Positions 40,743-51,323 of a stretch of 64,000 bases of DNA are shown here, piece by piece. Each line of letters opens with the position of its first letter. Within the stretch, counting starts at the first letter, position 1. Position numbers and translations under genes: made by a program. Source of the DNA: a virus; IMG/VR virus record IMGVR_UViG_3300044638_006409, positions 1-64,000 of that record. One strand, 5' to 3'. The notes under the pieces were generated by a model. That model did not search any database and was not told the DNA's origin. It worked only from the letters and a program-made list of their open reading frames with translations.

Positions 40743-43160
40743 ATGTCATTAAGAATTCAAAAAAGGGATGGGGATGTTGTGTCCTTTAATCCAACAAAAA
40801 TACAAAACAGAATTAAAAAAGCCAGTAAGAACTTAAATGTAAACTCAGACCAGATTTTCATTAAGGTTATTACTTCCGTACCAACAGAGGGTGTAATTTC
40901 AACAAAACAATTAGATAAGTTGATTTACGAGATTGCTGCATCATATACAGGTAGCCACCACGATTATTCGAGGTTGGCTTCTTCTGTTGCAATATCTTCA
41001 TATCACAAAGAAACAAATGAAAGTTTCAGTGAGACGATGAAGTCATTAGCTGATATGGGTATTGTTAATAAAGAATTGATTGATATGATTGATTCCTATG
41101 GGGATTTGAATATCGATGAAGTTATCAATCACGAGAATGATTATAACTTTGATTACTTTGCTTGGCGTTCATTATTTGAAATGTACTTGTTAAAAACACC
41201 AGAAGGTGTAACTGTGGAAAGACCCCAACATATGTATATGAGGGTTGCTTTATGGGTAACAAAATCATTTGATGAAGCTGTAGAATACTACAAGTCATTA
41301 TCAAATCAATTAATTTCTCCAGCAACACCAATTATGATTAATGCTGGTACAAAGATTCCTCAATTAGCATCTTGTGTACTACATTATAACAATGATGACT
41401 CAAGAGGAGGTTTGTTAGCAACAATGAATGATATCTCTACTTATTCTGCTGACGCTGCAGGTATTGGTCTTTGTATGTCAAATATTAGAAGTAAGGAGAG
41501 TAGATTGAGTACATCAGGTGGTTTTGCTGGTGGATTATTAAAATATCTTAAGATTGCAAATGAATCACTAAGATTCTTTAACCAACAAGGTAGAAGACCA
41601 GGTTCTGCCGCAATTTATCTTGAACCTTGGCATAAAGATATCTTTGACTTGTTGGACATTAAAAAGAATACAGGTGCGGAAGAATTAAGAGCAAGAGATT
41701 TGTTCACAGCTCTATGGATTCCTGATAATTTTATGAGAGCCGTAAAAGAGGGTGGTGATTGGTATTTATTCTGCCCTAACGATATTAAAAAAGCTGGTCT
41801 AAAACCATTACAAGAATGTTTTGGTAGTGAGTACGAAAGTGTTTATGAACAAGCGGTAAATTTAGGTTTGGGTAAAAAAGTAAAAGCAACAGATGTTTGG
41901 ACTAAGGTAATTGAATCTCAAATTGAGACTGGTGTACCTTATCTTTGTTCTAAAGATAATGCTAACAACAAAACTAATCATCAGAACATTGGGGTTATCA
42001 AACAATCAAATCTTTGTAACGAGATTTACCAATTTACTGACGAGAAAACTACAGCTATCTGTACTCTATCTTCAATGGTGTTGAAAAACTTTGTAAAAGA
42101 TGGTGAGTTTAATTTTAGACTTCTTTATGAAGAAACAAGAAAGGTTGTTAGAGCCCTTAATAAAGTTGTTGATATTAATAACTATTCAACTTCAAAAGGT
42201 GAAAAGGGTGGTAAAGAACAAAGAGCAATTGCAATTGGAACTCAAGGTTTAGCGGATGTATTCTATCTTATGGATTATGAGTTTACTTCAGACGAAGCAA
42301 AACAACTAAACAAAGATATCTTTGAGACAATTTATTTTGCCGCAATCACCGAAAGTAATAGGTTGGTAATTGATGGTGATTATAAACCATATGATTTCTT
42401 CGATGGTTCACCAATGTCACAAGGACAATTCCAATTTGATATGTGGGGATTAACAGAATCTGATTTATCAGGTAGATGGCCTTGGGAAATATTAAAGTCA
42501 AATGTTAAACAATATGGTATTTGTAATTCATTGTTTACAGCACAAATGCCCGTAGCGAGTTCTGCTAAGATTACTGGTTCATATGAAATGACTGAACCTG
42601 CTCACTCAGCAATCTTCAATAGACGAGTAGTTGGTGGTGAAATTATGATTGTTAACAAGTATCTTATTAATGATTTTGAGAAACTTGGTATTTGGGGTGA
42701 GGATTTGAAAAATGAAATTATATACAATGAAGGTTCGATTCAAAATATTAATTTCAACAACTACTTAGACCCTGAAGACAAAAAGTACAATCAAAAAGTT
42801 AAAAGAATTGAACACTTGATTAAGAAGTACAAAACGATTTGGGAAATATCACAAAGGGAGTTGATTGATATGGCAGCAGATAGAGGACCTTTTATTGACC
42901 AATCACAATCAATGAATATTTATATGGGTAATCCTACTTTATCGAAGATTACTTCATCTCACTTCCACGCTTGGCAAAAAGGTTTAAAAACTCTTTGTTA
43001 TTATGTGAGAACAAAAGCAATCTCAACAGGAGCAAAACACTTAGCTATGGATATATCAAAGATGGATAAACCAAAAGTAACACCAACATTACCACATGTT
43101 GAACCTATAACAAACAAACCAACTGATTCACCATTTGAATGTTTTGGATGTTCATCTTAA
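40743..43160 (+). CDS. nrdA: Class Ia ribonucleotide reductase, large (alpha) subunit
   Basis: Catalyses reduction of ribonucleotides to deoxyribonucleotides for phage DNA synthesis. The 805-residue protein has an N-terminal ATP-cone (RIQKRDGDVVSFNPTKIQNR through DYSRLASSVAIS), so allosteric activity control is probably kept. The barrel follows, with LASCVLHY holding the first active-site Cys, SNLCNEI with the radical Cys and Glu, and the strand TQMPVASSAKITG-like region (FTAQMPVASSAKITGSYE). The C-terminal ECFGCSS supplies the mobile Cys pair reduced by glutaredoxin or thioredoxin. I start at the ATG at 40743; an earlier in-frame start at 40677 would lie within nrdB. A strong terminator ends the replication block. 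Confidence 0.96.
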   Translation: MSLRIQKRDGDVVSFNPTKIQNRIKKASKNLNVNSDQIFIKVITSVPTEGVISTKQLDKLIYEIAASYTGSHHDYSRLASSVAISSYHKETNESFSETMKSLADMGIVNKELIDMIDSYGDLNIDEVINHENDYNFDYFAWRSLFEMYLLKTPEGVTVERPQHMYMRVALWVTKSFDEAVEYYKSLSNQLISPATPIMINAGTKIPQLASCVLHYNNDDSRGGLLATMNDISTYSADAAGIGLCMSNIRSKESRLSTSGGFAGGLLKYLKIANESLRFFNQQGRRPGSAAIYLEPWHKDIFDLLDIKKNTGAEELRARDLFTALWIPDNFMRAVKEGGDWYLFCPNDIKKAGLKPLQECFGSEYESVYEQAVNLGLGKKVKATDVWTKVIESQIETGVPYLCSKDNANNKTNHQNIGVIKQSNLCNEIYQFTDEKTTAICTLSSMVLKNFVKDGEFNFRLLYEETRKVVRALNKVVDINNYSTSKGEKGGKEQRAIAIGTQGLADVFYLMDYEFTSDEAKQLNKDIFETIYFAAITESNRLVIDGDYKPYDFFDGSPMSQGQFQFDMWGLTESDLSGRWPWEILKSNVKQYGICNSLFTAQMPVASSAKITGSYEMTEPAHSAIFNRRVVGGEIMIVNKYLINDFEKLGIWGEDLKNEIIYNEGSIQNINFNNYLDPEDKKYNQKVKRIEHLIKKYKTIWEISQRELIDMAADRGPFIDQSQSMNIYMGNPTLSKITSSHFHAWQKGLKTLCYYVRTKAISTGAKHLAMDISKMDKPKVTPTLPHVEPITNKPTDSPFECFGCSS

Positions 43161-43168
43161 AAAATAAG

Positions 43169-43195
43169 AATCACGACTTTATGTCGTGATTTTTT
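43169..43195 (+). terminator. Terminator closing the replication/nucleotide block
   Basis: A perfect 9-bp stem AATCACGAC (43169-43177) / GTCGTGATT (43183-43191), loop TTTAT, followed by T-run. Confidence 0.92.
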
Positions 43196-43204
43196 GTTTT
43201 ATGG

Positions 43205-43212
43205 TATTTATA
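43205..43212 (+). promoter_or_regulatory. TATTTATA motif before the gp25-like gene
   Basis: Directly after the terminator and 29 bases before the ATG at 43242. A second variant, TATTTATT (43231-43238), lies 3 bases before the same ATG. Confidence 0.5.
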
Positions 43213-43241
43213 GAAAAAATGTAGGATATATATTTATTATT

Positions 43242-43700
43242 ATGGCTGATGGTAAAACATATGGTATAAATTTTCCCTTTTTGGACTCAAGTTTGGGAAC
43301 TTATTTCGACTTATCACAAACAAGTGATCAAGAAATAAGGAGTAATTTAGTACATCTATTATTAACAAGAAAAGGTACTAGGTATTATTTACCTGACTTT
43401 GGAACTCGTCTTTACGAGTATTTGTTCGAACCTTTGGATGGTCCGACTTTTTCAGATATTGAATCTGAAATTAGAGAGACAGTTTCTGAGTTTATACCAA
43501 ATTTAACAATCACAAACATAACCATTAAACCAGCCTCAGAGGGATTGGAGGATAAAGGTTTTTATATAGACCAAAATGATAAAAAAACTTTTAGAGTTCC
43601 AGGAATCGGACAAAAGGAACACACAGCAAACATAAAAATAGATTATATCGTAACAGATTCCGCTTTTAACCAAAGTGATTTCGTTATAATTAACGTATAA
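43242..43700 (+). CDS. Baseplate wedge protein, T4 gp25-like
   Basis: A 152-residue member of the GPW/gp25 family, which links sheath to baseplate wedge and starts sheath assembly. Visible family features are the QEIRSNLVHLLLTRKGTRYYLPDFGTRL segment with the conserved E-I-x-x-N-L/L-L-T-x-x-G-x-R-x-x-x-P-x-F-G pattern, then LFEPLD, a helix IESEIRETVSEFIPNLTI and the final strand HTANIKIDYIV. I choose the ATG at 43242; an upstream in-frame start at 43194 would begin in the terminator. The gp6-like gene starts 4 bases after its stop, the same pairing of wedge genes as in many contractile systems. Confidence 0.9.
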   Translation: MADGKTYGINFPFLDSSLGTYFDLSQTSDQEIRSNLVHLLLTRKGTRYYLPDFGTRLYEYLFEPLDGPTFSDIESEIRETVSEFIPNLTITNITIKPASEGLEDKGFYIDQNDKKTFRVPGIGQKEHTANIKIDYIVTDSAFNQSDFVIINV

Positions 43701-43704
43701 TAAT

Positions 43705-45543
43705 ATGGCAAACAAAAAAATATCATATACAACCAGAGACTTTGCTTCGATTAGAACGGAGTTAATTAATTTCACCAGAACTTACTACCCTGATGTTATT
43801 GATAACTTCAACGATGCCTCAATATTTTCTGCTTTACTAGATTTGAATGCTGCTGTAACAGACAACTTACAATTCAATATTGATAGAAGTATTCAAGAAA
43901 CAGTATTACAATTTGCACAACAAAGAAGTTCGATATATAATATAGCAAGAACCTATGGTCTCAAAATACCAGGTCAAAGACCATCAGTAGCCTTGGTTGA
44001 TTTTTCAATAACTGTGCCTGCTTTTGGGGATGCTCCCGATTTAAGATATTGTGGTATATTAAGAAGGGGTTCACAAGTTAATGGTGGTGGTCAAGTGTTC
44101 GAAACAGTTTATGATATTGATTTTGCTTCAGCCGTAGGTGGTGATGGAACTCCAAATAGATTGACAATACCAAATTTTGACGCTAATAACATTCTTTCAA
44201 ATTATACAATTACGAAAAGAGAAACCGTCGTCAATGGTGTTACCAAAGTATTCAAAAGAACAATAACAGCTTTAGATGTAAAACCTTTTTTTGAATTATT
44301 TTTACCTGATAAAAATGTTTTGGGTATTACAAGTGTTTTATTAAAGGATGGTACGCAATACGCAAATGTTCCATCCAACCAAGAGTTTTTAGGTGCTGAC
44401 AATAGATGGTATGAAGTACAAGCTTTAGCCCAAGATAGAGTTTTCATTGAAGACCCAACAAAGGTTTCTGACAACCCAAGTATAAAAGTTGGGATATATA
44501 GACAAGTTAATACTAAGTTTATTTCTGAGTTTACCCCTGAAGGTTTTTTAAAAATGACATTTGGTGGTGGTAGCCAATCAGCTGATGAACAACTAAGAGA
44601 ATTTGCAAGGAATGGTTATAAACTTGATTTATATAAGTACTCAAATAATTTTGCACTTGGTAGTACACTCAAAGCCAATAGTACATTATTTGTTCAGTAT
44701 AGAATAGGTGGTGGGACAGGAAGTAACTTGGGTGTGGGTGTTATAACAAATATTGGAAATATAGATTTCTTTGTTAACGGACCTTCGGATTCAGTTAATA
44801 CAACCGTAGTCAATTCATTGAGTTGTAATAATGTAACTGCTGCAATTGGAGGTACAAATGTACCATCATTGGAGGAAGTAAGAAACTATGTTTCATATAA
44901 TTTTGCAGCTCAAAATAGAGCTGTAACAATTAATGACTATGAATCAATTATTAGAACAATGCCATCACAATATGGAGCACCAGCTAAAGTAGGTATAACA
45001 GAAGAAAACAATAAAATAAAAATTAAATTGTTAACTTACGACACAAATGGGGCACTTACTGAAATAACTTCAACTACTTTGAAAAGTAATTTAGCAAACT
45101 ATTTGTCGAACTATAGAATGTTGAACGACTACATCTCAATTGAAAGTGCAAATGTAATTGACCTTACCATTGATGTTGATGTTGTTTTGGATAATACTCA
45201 AAATCAAGGTCAAGTTATCACAACAATAGTTGATGACATAACAACATTCTTTAGTCCAGCCAACAGAGAAATGGGTCAAAATGTAAATGTGTCAGAGTTG
45301 AGAAGAATTATCCAATCACAAAATGGGGTTATATCAATTACTGAAATTAGATTTTTCAATAAAGTTGGTGGATTATATTCTTCATCACAAACTTCACAAA
45401 GATATCTAAATTCACAAACCAGACAGATTGAGTTAATCGATGACACTATTTTTGCTGAACCAACCCAAACTTATCAAGTTAGATTTCCTAATTCTGATAT
45501 TAATGTTAGAGTCAAAAATTTCAAATCAACTAATTTCTCTTAG
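43705..45543 (+). CDS. Baseplate wedge protein, T4 gp6-like / baseplate J-like
   Basis: Forms the inner ring of the baseplate. In 612 residues (T4 gp6 has 660) it has the N-terminal helical segment YTTRDFASIRTELINFTRTYYPD with DASIFSALLDLNAAVTDNLQFNI, the RSSIYNIARTYGLKIPGQRP region typical of J/gp6 proteins, a beta-rich centre, and the C-terminal part VPSLEEVRNYVSYNFAAQNRAVT with NDYESIIRTMPSQ, GAPAKVGI and VNVSELRRIIQSQNGVI. These are the hallmark wedge segments from gp6 and gpJ. It is co-transcribed with the gp25-like gene. Confidence 0.92.
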   Translation: MANKKISYTTRDFASIRTELINFTRTYYPDVIDNFNDASIFSALLDLNAAVTDNLQFNIDRSIQETVLQFAQQRSSIYNIARTYGLKIPGQRPSVALVDFSITVPAFGDAPDLRYCGILRRGSQVNGGGQVFETVYDIDFASAVGGDGTPNRLTIPNFDANNILSNYTITKRETVVNGVTKVFKRTITALDVKPFFELFLPDKNVLGITSVLLKDGTQYANVPSNQEFLGADNRWYEVQALAQDRVFIEDPTKVSDNPSIKVGIYRQVNTKFISEFTPEGFLKMTFGGGSQSADEQLREFARNGYKLDLYKYSNNFALGSTLKANSTLFVQYRIGGGTGSNLGVGVITNIGNIDFFVNGPSDSVNTTVVNSLSCNNVTAAIGGTNVPSLEEVRNYVSYNFAAQNRAVTINDYESIIRTMPSQYGAPAKVGITEENNKIKIKLLTYDTNGALTEITSTTLKSNLANYLSNYRMLNDYISIESANVIDLTIDVDVVLDNTQNQGQVITTIVDDITTFFSPANREMGQNVNVSELRRIIQSQNGVISITEIRFFNKVGGLYSSSQTSQRYLNSQTRQIELIDDTIFAEPTQTYQVRFPNSDINVRVKNFKSTNFS

Positions 45544-45596
45544 AGGTTTATTTAAACATCACATTACTTATTTTTTAATGAAAATAGCAAATAAAC

Positions 45597-45604
45597 TATT
45601 TATC
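45597..45604 (+). promoter_or_regulatory. TATTTATC motif before the 1900-residue baseplate gene
   Basis: Lies in the 77-base gap after the gp6-like gene, 16 bases before the ATG at 45621. Confidence 0.45.
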
Positions 45605-45620
45605 TTAAAAGTAGTAATTG

Positions 45621-48600
45621 ATGTCAAACTCATATAGAATAAGAACCCAAGTTGGTGTAGATAAGTCAATAAATGTACAATTGGAACAAGATTTTGAATT
45701 TTTGGAGATTCTATCTTTGAAAATAACTCAAAGTCAAATTTATACTAGACAATGCTCTGATTATGGTGTTGTTGTTGGTAGACTTACGGCTAATGATGGA
45801 TTCGGTATTCCAAATGCCAGAATTTCAGTATTTATTCCTCTATCTGACCAAGATCAACTAAATCCAATCATTTCTGATTTATATCCATATAGGTCATTAA
45901 CAACAACAAATGACGATGGATTCAGATATAATTTATTACCGAAAACACAATCACATAGTGGTCATGTTCCCACAGGTAGTTTCTTCGATAAGGAACAAGT
46001 ATTATTAGACCCAAATTACATTGAGGTATTTGACAAGTATTATAGATATACAACAATTACAAACGATAGTGGTGACTATATGATTTTTGGTGTTCCGTTA
46101 GGTAGCCAAACTATACATGTTGATGTGGACTTATCGGACATTGGTGAATTCTCTTTAGCCCCCCAAGATTTAATCAGAAATGGTATAGCAACTGAAAACC
46201 AAGTGGCTGGTAATAAATTTAGGAAATCAACAAATCTGAATGAACTTCCTCAAATAGTATCATTCAATAGGACATTAGAAGTTGTTCCATTGTGGGGTCA
46301 ACCTGAAGTCTGTAGTTTAGGTATTACAAGAACAGACTTTGATTTAGCTACCGAAGCTAATGTTACAATAACTCCCACCGCTATTTTTATGGGATCTATT
46401 TTCTCAACTAATGACAAAGATTACCAAAGAAGAAATTGTAAACCGAAATCCAAACAAGGTGAATTGTGTAATTTAGTTGCTGGACCTGGTGAAATATTAG
46501 CTATAAGACAAACTATTTTTGAAGACGAAGTTGGAAGACCAATACTTGAAACATATGATTTAGAAAGTGGTGGACAAGTTATTGATGAAAATGGTGCGTG
46601 GTTAGTTGATGTACCTATGAATTTGGATTATGTAATTACTAATGAATTTGGAGAAAGAGTATTATCTAATGATCCGAAAAAAGGTATTCCCACAAAAGCA
46701 AAATATAGATTCAAAATAAAATGGAATCAATCACCAAAATTATCTGAAACAGTTAAAAGGGGATATTTTTTAGTCCCGAATGTTAGAGAATATGGTTGGA
46801 CTAATGTTGGCGTTGACCCTAGATCATACTACGAACCAACAAATCCAAACTACGAAAGTTATTTAGCTTTTATTAAATCATATGCTTTCAGTGTTGATTG
46901 GAACGATTATGGATTGACTGGTACAACAATAGGTGAAGAAATGATTCAAAGTGCAATTAATTGTGAGGACAAATTTTACCCGATGATTTTCAACAAAGTT
47001 TATTCAGTATCACAATTAATCGATCAATATAGAAATGGATATTTACCCGACAGAATTATCTCAGTTAAAAATATTTTGGATGATACTTGTGAAAGTGATA
47101 ATGTCAGATTCCCAACGAACGATACTGTTTATAGATTTGACCTCTTATATTTGTTATTTATTATCTTAATTTTTATTGCACGACCAATATTAAATATTTT
47201 TTTAATTGTGGCTCACTTGGTAGCTTATATTTTACAACAATTGGGAATTCCAGATTGGAGAAGAATAGCTAATATGGAAGTACCGAACTTGACATATCCT
47301 GAATGTGATTTGTGTGAATGTCAGGAAGGTAAACGCGCTTTAGGTCCCGGACCTACTGCAGCTGAATTAGCTTTTGATGTGAATCTTGGTTTGTCAGCAT
47401 ACATTTCACCATTGACACAATTTTCTTATTGGGATGGACCGATCACTCAAGGTTTATTTGGTATACAACAATTATTATCAGGTAATAACACACTCGGATT
47501 AAACTACGGTTCACCACAACTTGAAACTGTTTTTACAGATGGACCTGGTAACTCAACAGGTAAAGGTTTTACCAATTCATTACCATTATACGAAAGAATC
47601 AACCTCTTTAATGTCAAAGCTAAATATTTTGACCAATTAAATCAGTTTGTAAATCCGGGTGGAGGTTACAATAGAATCAAAGTCAATTTTGCCCCAACAG
47701 AGAATGGTTATTATGGGGAAACTTTTTATAATCAATACAATACTGAAAAATTGGGTGTTTTGGTATCAGGCGGAACTACATTCAACAATCCTGACCCAAA
47801 CACATATTCGATATTAAATCCAATTCCTTTTCAAAATCAATTAGCTCAACCAACATCATCTTTAGTTTTAAATCCTTGGAATAGTGGTAGTAACACATAT
47901 GTTGTTCCTGAAAATGGTACATACACAATAACATTAACAGTTAACGCATCATCTTATACTTCAGGACAGAAAAACTTTCATTTGGTAATCAATGGCACCA
48001 CACAAGCCGCTCCATTTATTACTTTATTTCCAGCAAGTTCTGTACCACAAGGTTACACCTTATCAACAACTATAAATTTAAATTTAGGTAACACAATAGC
48101 TGTAGAATTACAACAAAAAGGTTTGCCCGCAAATATGACTTACACCTATCAATTACAAATAAGTGGAAGACCTTTTGGATACGGTAATTCGAATGAAAGA
48201 TATCATTTGGATAATGTTATGATGTTGATGGTTAAACCTGATAAAATTACTGAATTGAGACCAGGTACGATACTAAGTTTCCAAAATCCGGAACTATCAT
48301 CCGATGTCAATGTTACAGGTTATACAATAGTCAATCAATTTGGGAGTACATCATCTACTGGTACAACAAAAAACACCACAAGTGGTATTTTAGTACCATA
48401 CGCGAACCCAAATGGAAGTGGTAACTGGTTCGGCCCGGGATTTCCTGGTGGACAAGGACAATCATTTTATCAAGTTACCCAAAACAATGTAATAAATGAA
48501 CACAAATTTGCAATAGATATTGAATATTTTCAAGTTATCACAGCTATGACCGTTAACGACTATATTTCGGTATTACCACCGAATAATCTTAGTGATTCTT

Positions 48601-51323
48601 TGAATAGTCGAGTAATTAATGGTCATAGTTTGATTCATGTAGTTAATACAAGTGATTGTTGTTATAACACCAATTTCTGTGTATGGCCACAAGATACGAT
48701 AACATTGAGAAACTTTAGAGAGTGGAGTGAACAAGTAATTGTTTTTATGGTTCGAGGTGTTGACCCTTATTCCGATAGAATTGAAATTGAATACGATTTG
48801 AGTAGATTGTTTGGGTATCCATTAGATAACCAAGGTAGACCAAACGGACCAGTTATAGTTAGAGGGTCTAATTATAAAATGAATATCCCAATCCAAGGTC
48901 GTTATAAATCTGTAAAACACTATGCAAATAGTACAAATGGTGTCGACCCAAATACAAATCAATTTTTATATTATCCATCATATAGATTTAGAGATAGTAC
49001 AACAGGTAGTGCTAGGTATACTGGTTTTACCTCTAATTTACCAGCCTACTATTCATCCTTAGATGAAACAACACCAACTAACTTTTTTACTGGTGCTAAC
49101 TTGTTAAGAGACACTTTGGATACTGGTACAGCAAATGTTTATGGTGGTAGTGGATATTTGAAAGTTATTGGTGCACCTATCAAACAAAATGGTTTGAATG
49201 TAAATGATGAAAGAAATTTGAGGAATGTGTTCCAAGTAACTTTAAGTAGAAGGGATGCTGTCCCTTGTAGATGGTTCACTTCTCAGAATAATGAGATATC
49301 CACTCTTGGTGGTTCACCAATATCACAGAATGTAGCCGCACCTACTGCTAGTGCACAGTGTAATCCTGGTGGTTTGGGTGTTAATGTTCAATTTTATAAG
49401 AATACTGGATATTTTCCAAACGAAATAGTAGATGGGGGTTCATATATGAGTGGTGAGATGGATAAAGAAAGAAATCTTGGTATATTTAGTCCCAATAGAC
49501 AAGAATTAAGTTTTAAAACTTGGTACTATTCGCCAACATATGATGATACACAAAGAATGGGGTATCAATTCAACGCAATAGACGATAGAATTGTAATGCG
49601 TTCTGACAGATTACCAACTTCAACAAATACATTCAGAAATGGGGCTAATAGTTATGCTTGGCAGGCAAATATAAGTTTGAGTGTTTATATAATTTCTGAT
49701 GATGGAACTTTCTTTAATGGCACTGGTTCACCTGTTGGTAGTCCATCATTTGCAAGTATCAGTCAATCAATTGAAGAGAATAATCTAAACATACAAGCTT
49801 TAAATACTTTTGATTGTCAATCTTTAGTACCACTTAGTTGTTATTATGTACCAAATGGTGCAACTGAGATAGCTGTTAGACCAACTGGTAATAATTGTTA
49901 TACCAATGGAGTTTCTAGTGATAGACAACTAATTATGCAAGGAGGATGTTATGTATTTATTACCACACCATTCAAGTCCTTAGATAAAGACCTAACACTA
50001 CTTTGGGAGTGGACATCTAGAATTCAGATTAATTTTGCGGCATGTAGGAATGTATTTTCACACATTTTTACAAATAATTGGATTAATGGTTCTCTTTTTG
50101 CGTTCTCTATACAAAATAGTAGATTTTTTGATAGTAACAACCAACCATTCAGTGTTTATTGTTATGACACTATGATTTTAGACCCAAATACTAATAATTT
50201 CTATTATAGGTCTAGTCCCTTCACAAATATAAATGTGACACCACCAGCACCAAATTCACCAGTGAGGGTTGGTGTATTTAGAGGTAGCCCTAAACCATCA
50301 GCCCCATCAATTTTTGGAATTAGTTTACCATCGTACAAAGGAAATAACAGAAATTTGAAATTTCCAACCACTATGATTGATTTAGGACCGAGAAGTCAAT
50401 ATTTACAAGAATTAGTTTATTCAAACCAGTTCGATGGTTTTATGGTTAATAGATTAAAAGAAACATCTTACCAAGATGTGTCTGAAATCTTAAATGTTTT
50501 TATCATCAATAGAATCACAAATAAAAGGGTATTGGATCGTTTCTTAAACAGAACTGCAATTAATGTTAGATTATTCTTTGATAATAATCGTGATAATTTA
50601 TTTGTAGATGGGGATTACGCTCAAATGATTTCGATTAATTCTGAGTTAGGAGTTTACGAGTTCAATGCTATAAATTATCCACCAGTGGGTGGACCTAACG
50701 ACCAAGACCCATTGTTTTTCAATAATCCAAATGCTAGGGATCCTGTTTTTGGTATATTCTTTTCATCTGAGACACAGACTAGAGATTTCGTGTCACCTCG
50801 TAGAACCATTCTAAATCCAAATTTACCAATACTTGGGAACAACAATTGTTCTTTCGATTCAATAGGGACTTTTTCACAAGAAGTACCTTTTTATCAATGG
50901 CAAATACAAGAAAATAGTGAAGGTTTGGGTGAAAGTATTTTTGGTTCTGAACGAAACGATTGGTTTACTCAATTTATTGAACAATATGTTAACGATGACC
51001 CGAATTATCCATATTTAAGTTATTTTAAATACAATTATCAATCACTTGATAGATTATTTAAATACTCCAGATACTACAGACCATCTGGGTTTGGGAATCC
51101 ACTAAATGGTGATTTTAAAGGATTCATCTATTCTATTGATAGAAATCAACCTACACCTGAATATGAGACAACATACCGACTTCAAAATCCACCCAACGAT
51201 TATGAAGCTAGAGTTTTCCAAGTGGGTGCACCATTCTTCTTTTATTTTGGACTTAAGAAAGGTAAAACAGCATGGGATAAATTTTCAAAAAAATGGTTAG
51301 ATTTTAATAATATAGTAGAATAA
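45621..51323 (+). CDS. Giant baseplate wedge-type protein with transthyretin-like domain and hydrophobic hairpin
   Basis: A 1900-residue protein downstream of gp6, in the place of T4 gp7. The N-terminal 200 residues include a carboxypeptidase-regulatory (transthyretin/CnaB-like) domain: GVVVGRLTANDGFGIPNARISVF, then TTTNDDGFRYNLLP and a second TITNDSGDYMIFGVPLGSQT. Near residues 508-545 are two hydrophobic helices (LLYLLFIILIFIARPIL and IFLIVAHLVAYILQQLGI), followed by a Cys cluster (CDLCEC). The remainder is large and beta-rich, with Asn/Gly/Thr-rich segments and conserved-looking blocks such as QNSRFFDSNNQPFSVYCYD and WFTQFIEQYVNDDPNYPYL. The ATG at 45621 is preferred to a TTG one codon earlier. 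Its stop overlaps the next ATG (TAATG). Confidence 0.75.
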   Translation: MSNSYRIRTQVGVDKSINVQLEQDFEFLEILSLKITQSQIYTRQCSDYGVVVGRLTANDGFGIPNARISVFIPLSDQDQLNPIISDLYPYRSLTTTNDDGFRYNLLPKTQSHSGHVPTGSFFDKEQVLLDPNYIEVFDKYYRYTTITNDSGDYMIFGVPLGSQTIHVDVDLSDIGEFSLAPQDLIRNGIATENQVAGNKFRKSTNLNELPQIVSFNRTLEVVPLWGQPEVCSLGITRTDFDLATEANVTITPTAIFMGSIFSTNDKDYQRRNCKPKSKQGELCNLVAGPGEILAIRQTIFEDEVGRPILETYDLESGGQVIDENGAWLVDVPMNLDYVITNEFGERVLSNDPKKGIPTKAKYRFKIKWNQSPKLSETVKRGYFLVPNVREYGWTNVGVDPRSYYEPTNPNYESYLAFIKSYAFSVDWNDYGLTGTTIGEEMIQSAINCEDKFYPMIFNKVYSVSQLIDQYRNGYLPDRIISVKNILDDTCESDNVRFPTNDTVYRFDLLYLLFIILIFIARPILNIFLIVAHLVAYILQQLGIPDWRRIANMEVPNLTYPECDLCECQEGKRALGPGPTAAELAFDVNLGLSAYISPLTQFSYWDGPITQGLFGIQQLLSGNNTLGLNYGSPQLETVFTDGPGNSTGKGFTNSLPLYERINLFNVKAKYFDQLNQFVNPGGGYNRIKVNFAPTENGYYGETFYNQYNTEKLGVLVSGGTTFNNPDPNTYSILNPIPFQNQLAQPTSSLVLNPWNSGSNTYVVPENGTYTITLTVNASSYTSGQKNFHLVINGTTQAAPFITLFPASSVPQGYTLSTTINLNLGNTIAVELQQKGLPANMTYTYQLQISGRPFGYGNSNERYHLDNVMMLMVKPDKITELRPGTILSFQNPELSSDVNVTGYTIVNQFGSTSSTGTTKNTTSGILVPYANPNGSGNWFGPGFPGGQGQSFYQVTQNNVINEHKFAIDIEYFQVITAMTVNDYISVLPPNNLSDSLNSRVINGHSLIHVVNTSDCCYNTNFCVWPQDTITLRNFREWSEQVIVFMVRGVDPYSDRIEIEYDLSRLFGYPLDNQGRPNGPVIVRGSNYKMNIPIQGRYKSVKHYANSTNGVDPNTNQFLYYPSYRFRDSTTGSARYTGFTSNLPAYYSSLDETTPTNFFTGANLLRDTLDTGTANVYGGSGYLKVIGAPIKQNGLNVNDERNLRNVFQVTLSRRDAVPCRWFTSQNNEISTLGGSPISQNVAAPTASAQCNPGGLGVNVQFYKNTGYFPNEIVDGGSYMSGEMDKERNLGIFSPNRQELSFKTWYYSPTYDDTQRMGYQFNAIDDRIVMRSDRLPTSTNTFRNGANSYAWQANISLSVYIISDDGTFFNGTGSPVGSPSFASISQSIEENNLNIQALNTFDCQSLVPLSCYYVPNGATEIAVRPTGNNCYTNGVSSDRQLIMQGGCYVFITTPFKSLDKDLTLLWEWTSRIQINFAACRNVFSHIFTNNWINGSLFAFSIQNSRFFDSNNQPFSVYCYDTMILDPNTNNFYYRSSPFTNINVTPPAPNSPVRVGVFRGSPKPSAPSIFGISLPSYKGNNRNLKFPTTMIDLGPRSQYLQELVYSNQFDGFMVNRLKETSYQDVSEILNVFIINRITNKRVLDRFLNRTAINVRLFFDNNRDNLFVDGDYAQMISINSELGVYEFNAINYPPVGGPNDQDPLFFNNPNARDPVFGIFFSSETQTRDFVSPRRTILNPNLPILGNNNCSFDSIGTFSQEVPFYQWQIQENSEGLGESIFGSERNDWFTQFIEQYVNDDPNYPYLSYFKYNYQSLDRLFKYSRYYRPSGFGNPLNGDFKGFIYSIDRNQPTPEYETTYRLQNPPNDYEARVFQVGAPFFFYFGLKKGKTAWDKFSKKWLDFNNIVE

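Noticed and set aside
43194-43241. N-terminal extension of the gp25-like frame
   Set aside because: It starts in the terminator T-run and spans both TATTTAT motifs; the ATG at 43242 fits the gp25 family start.
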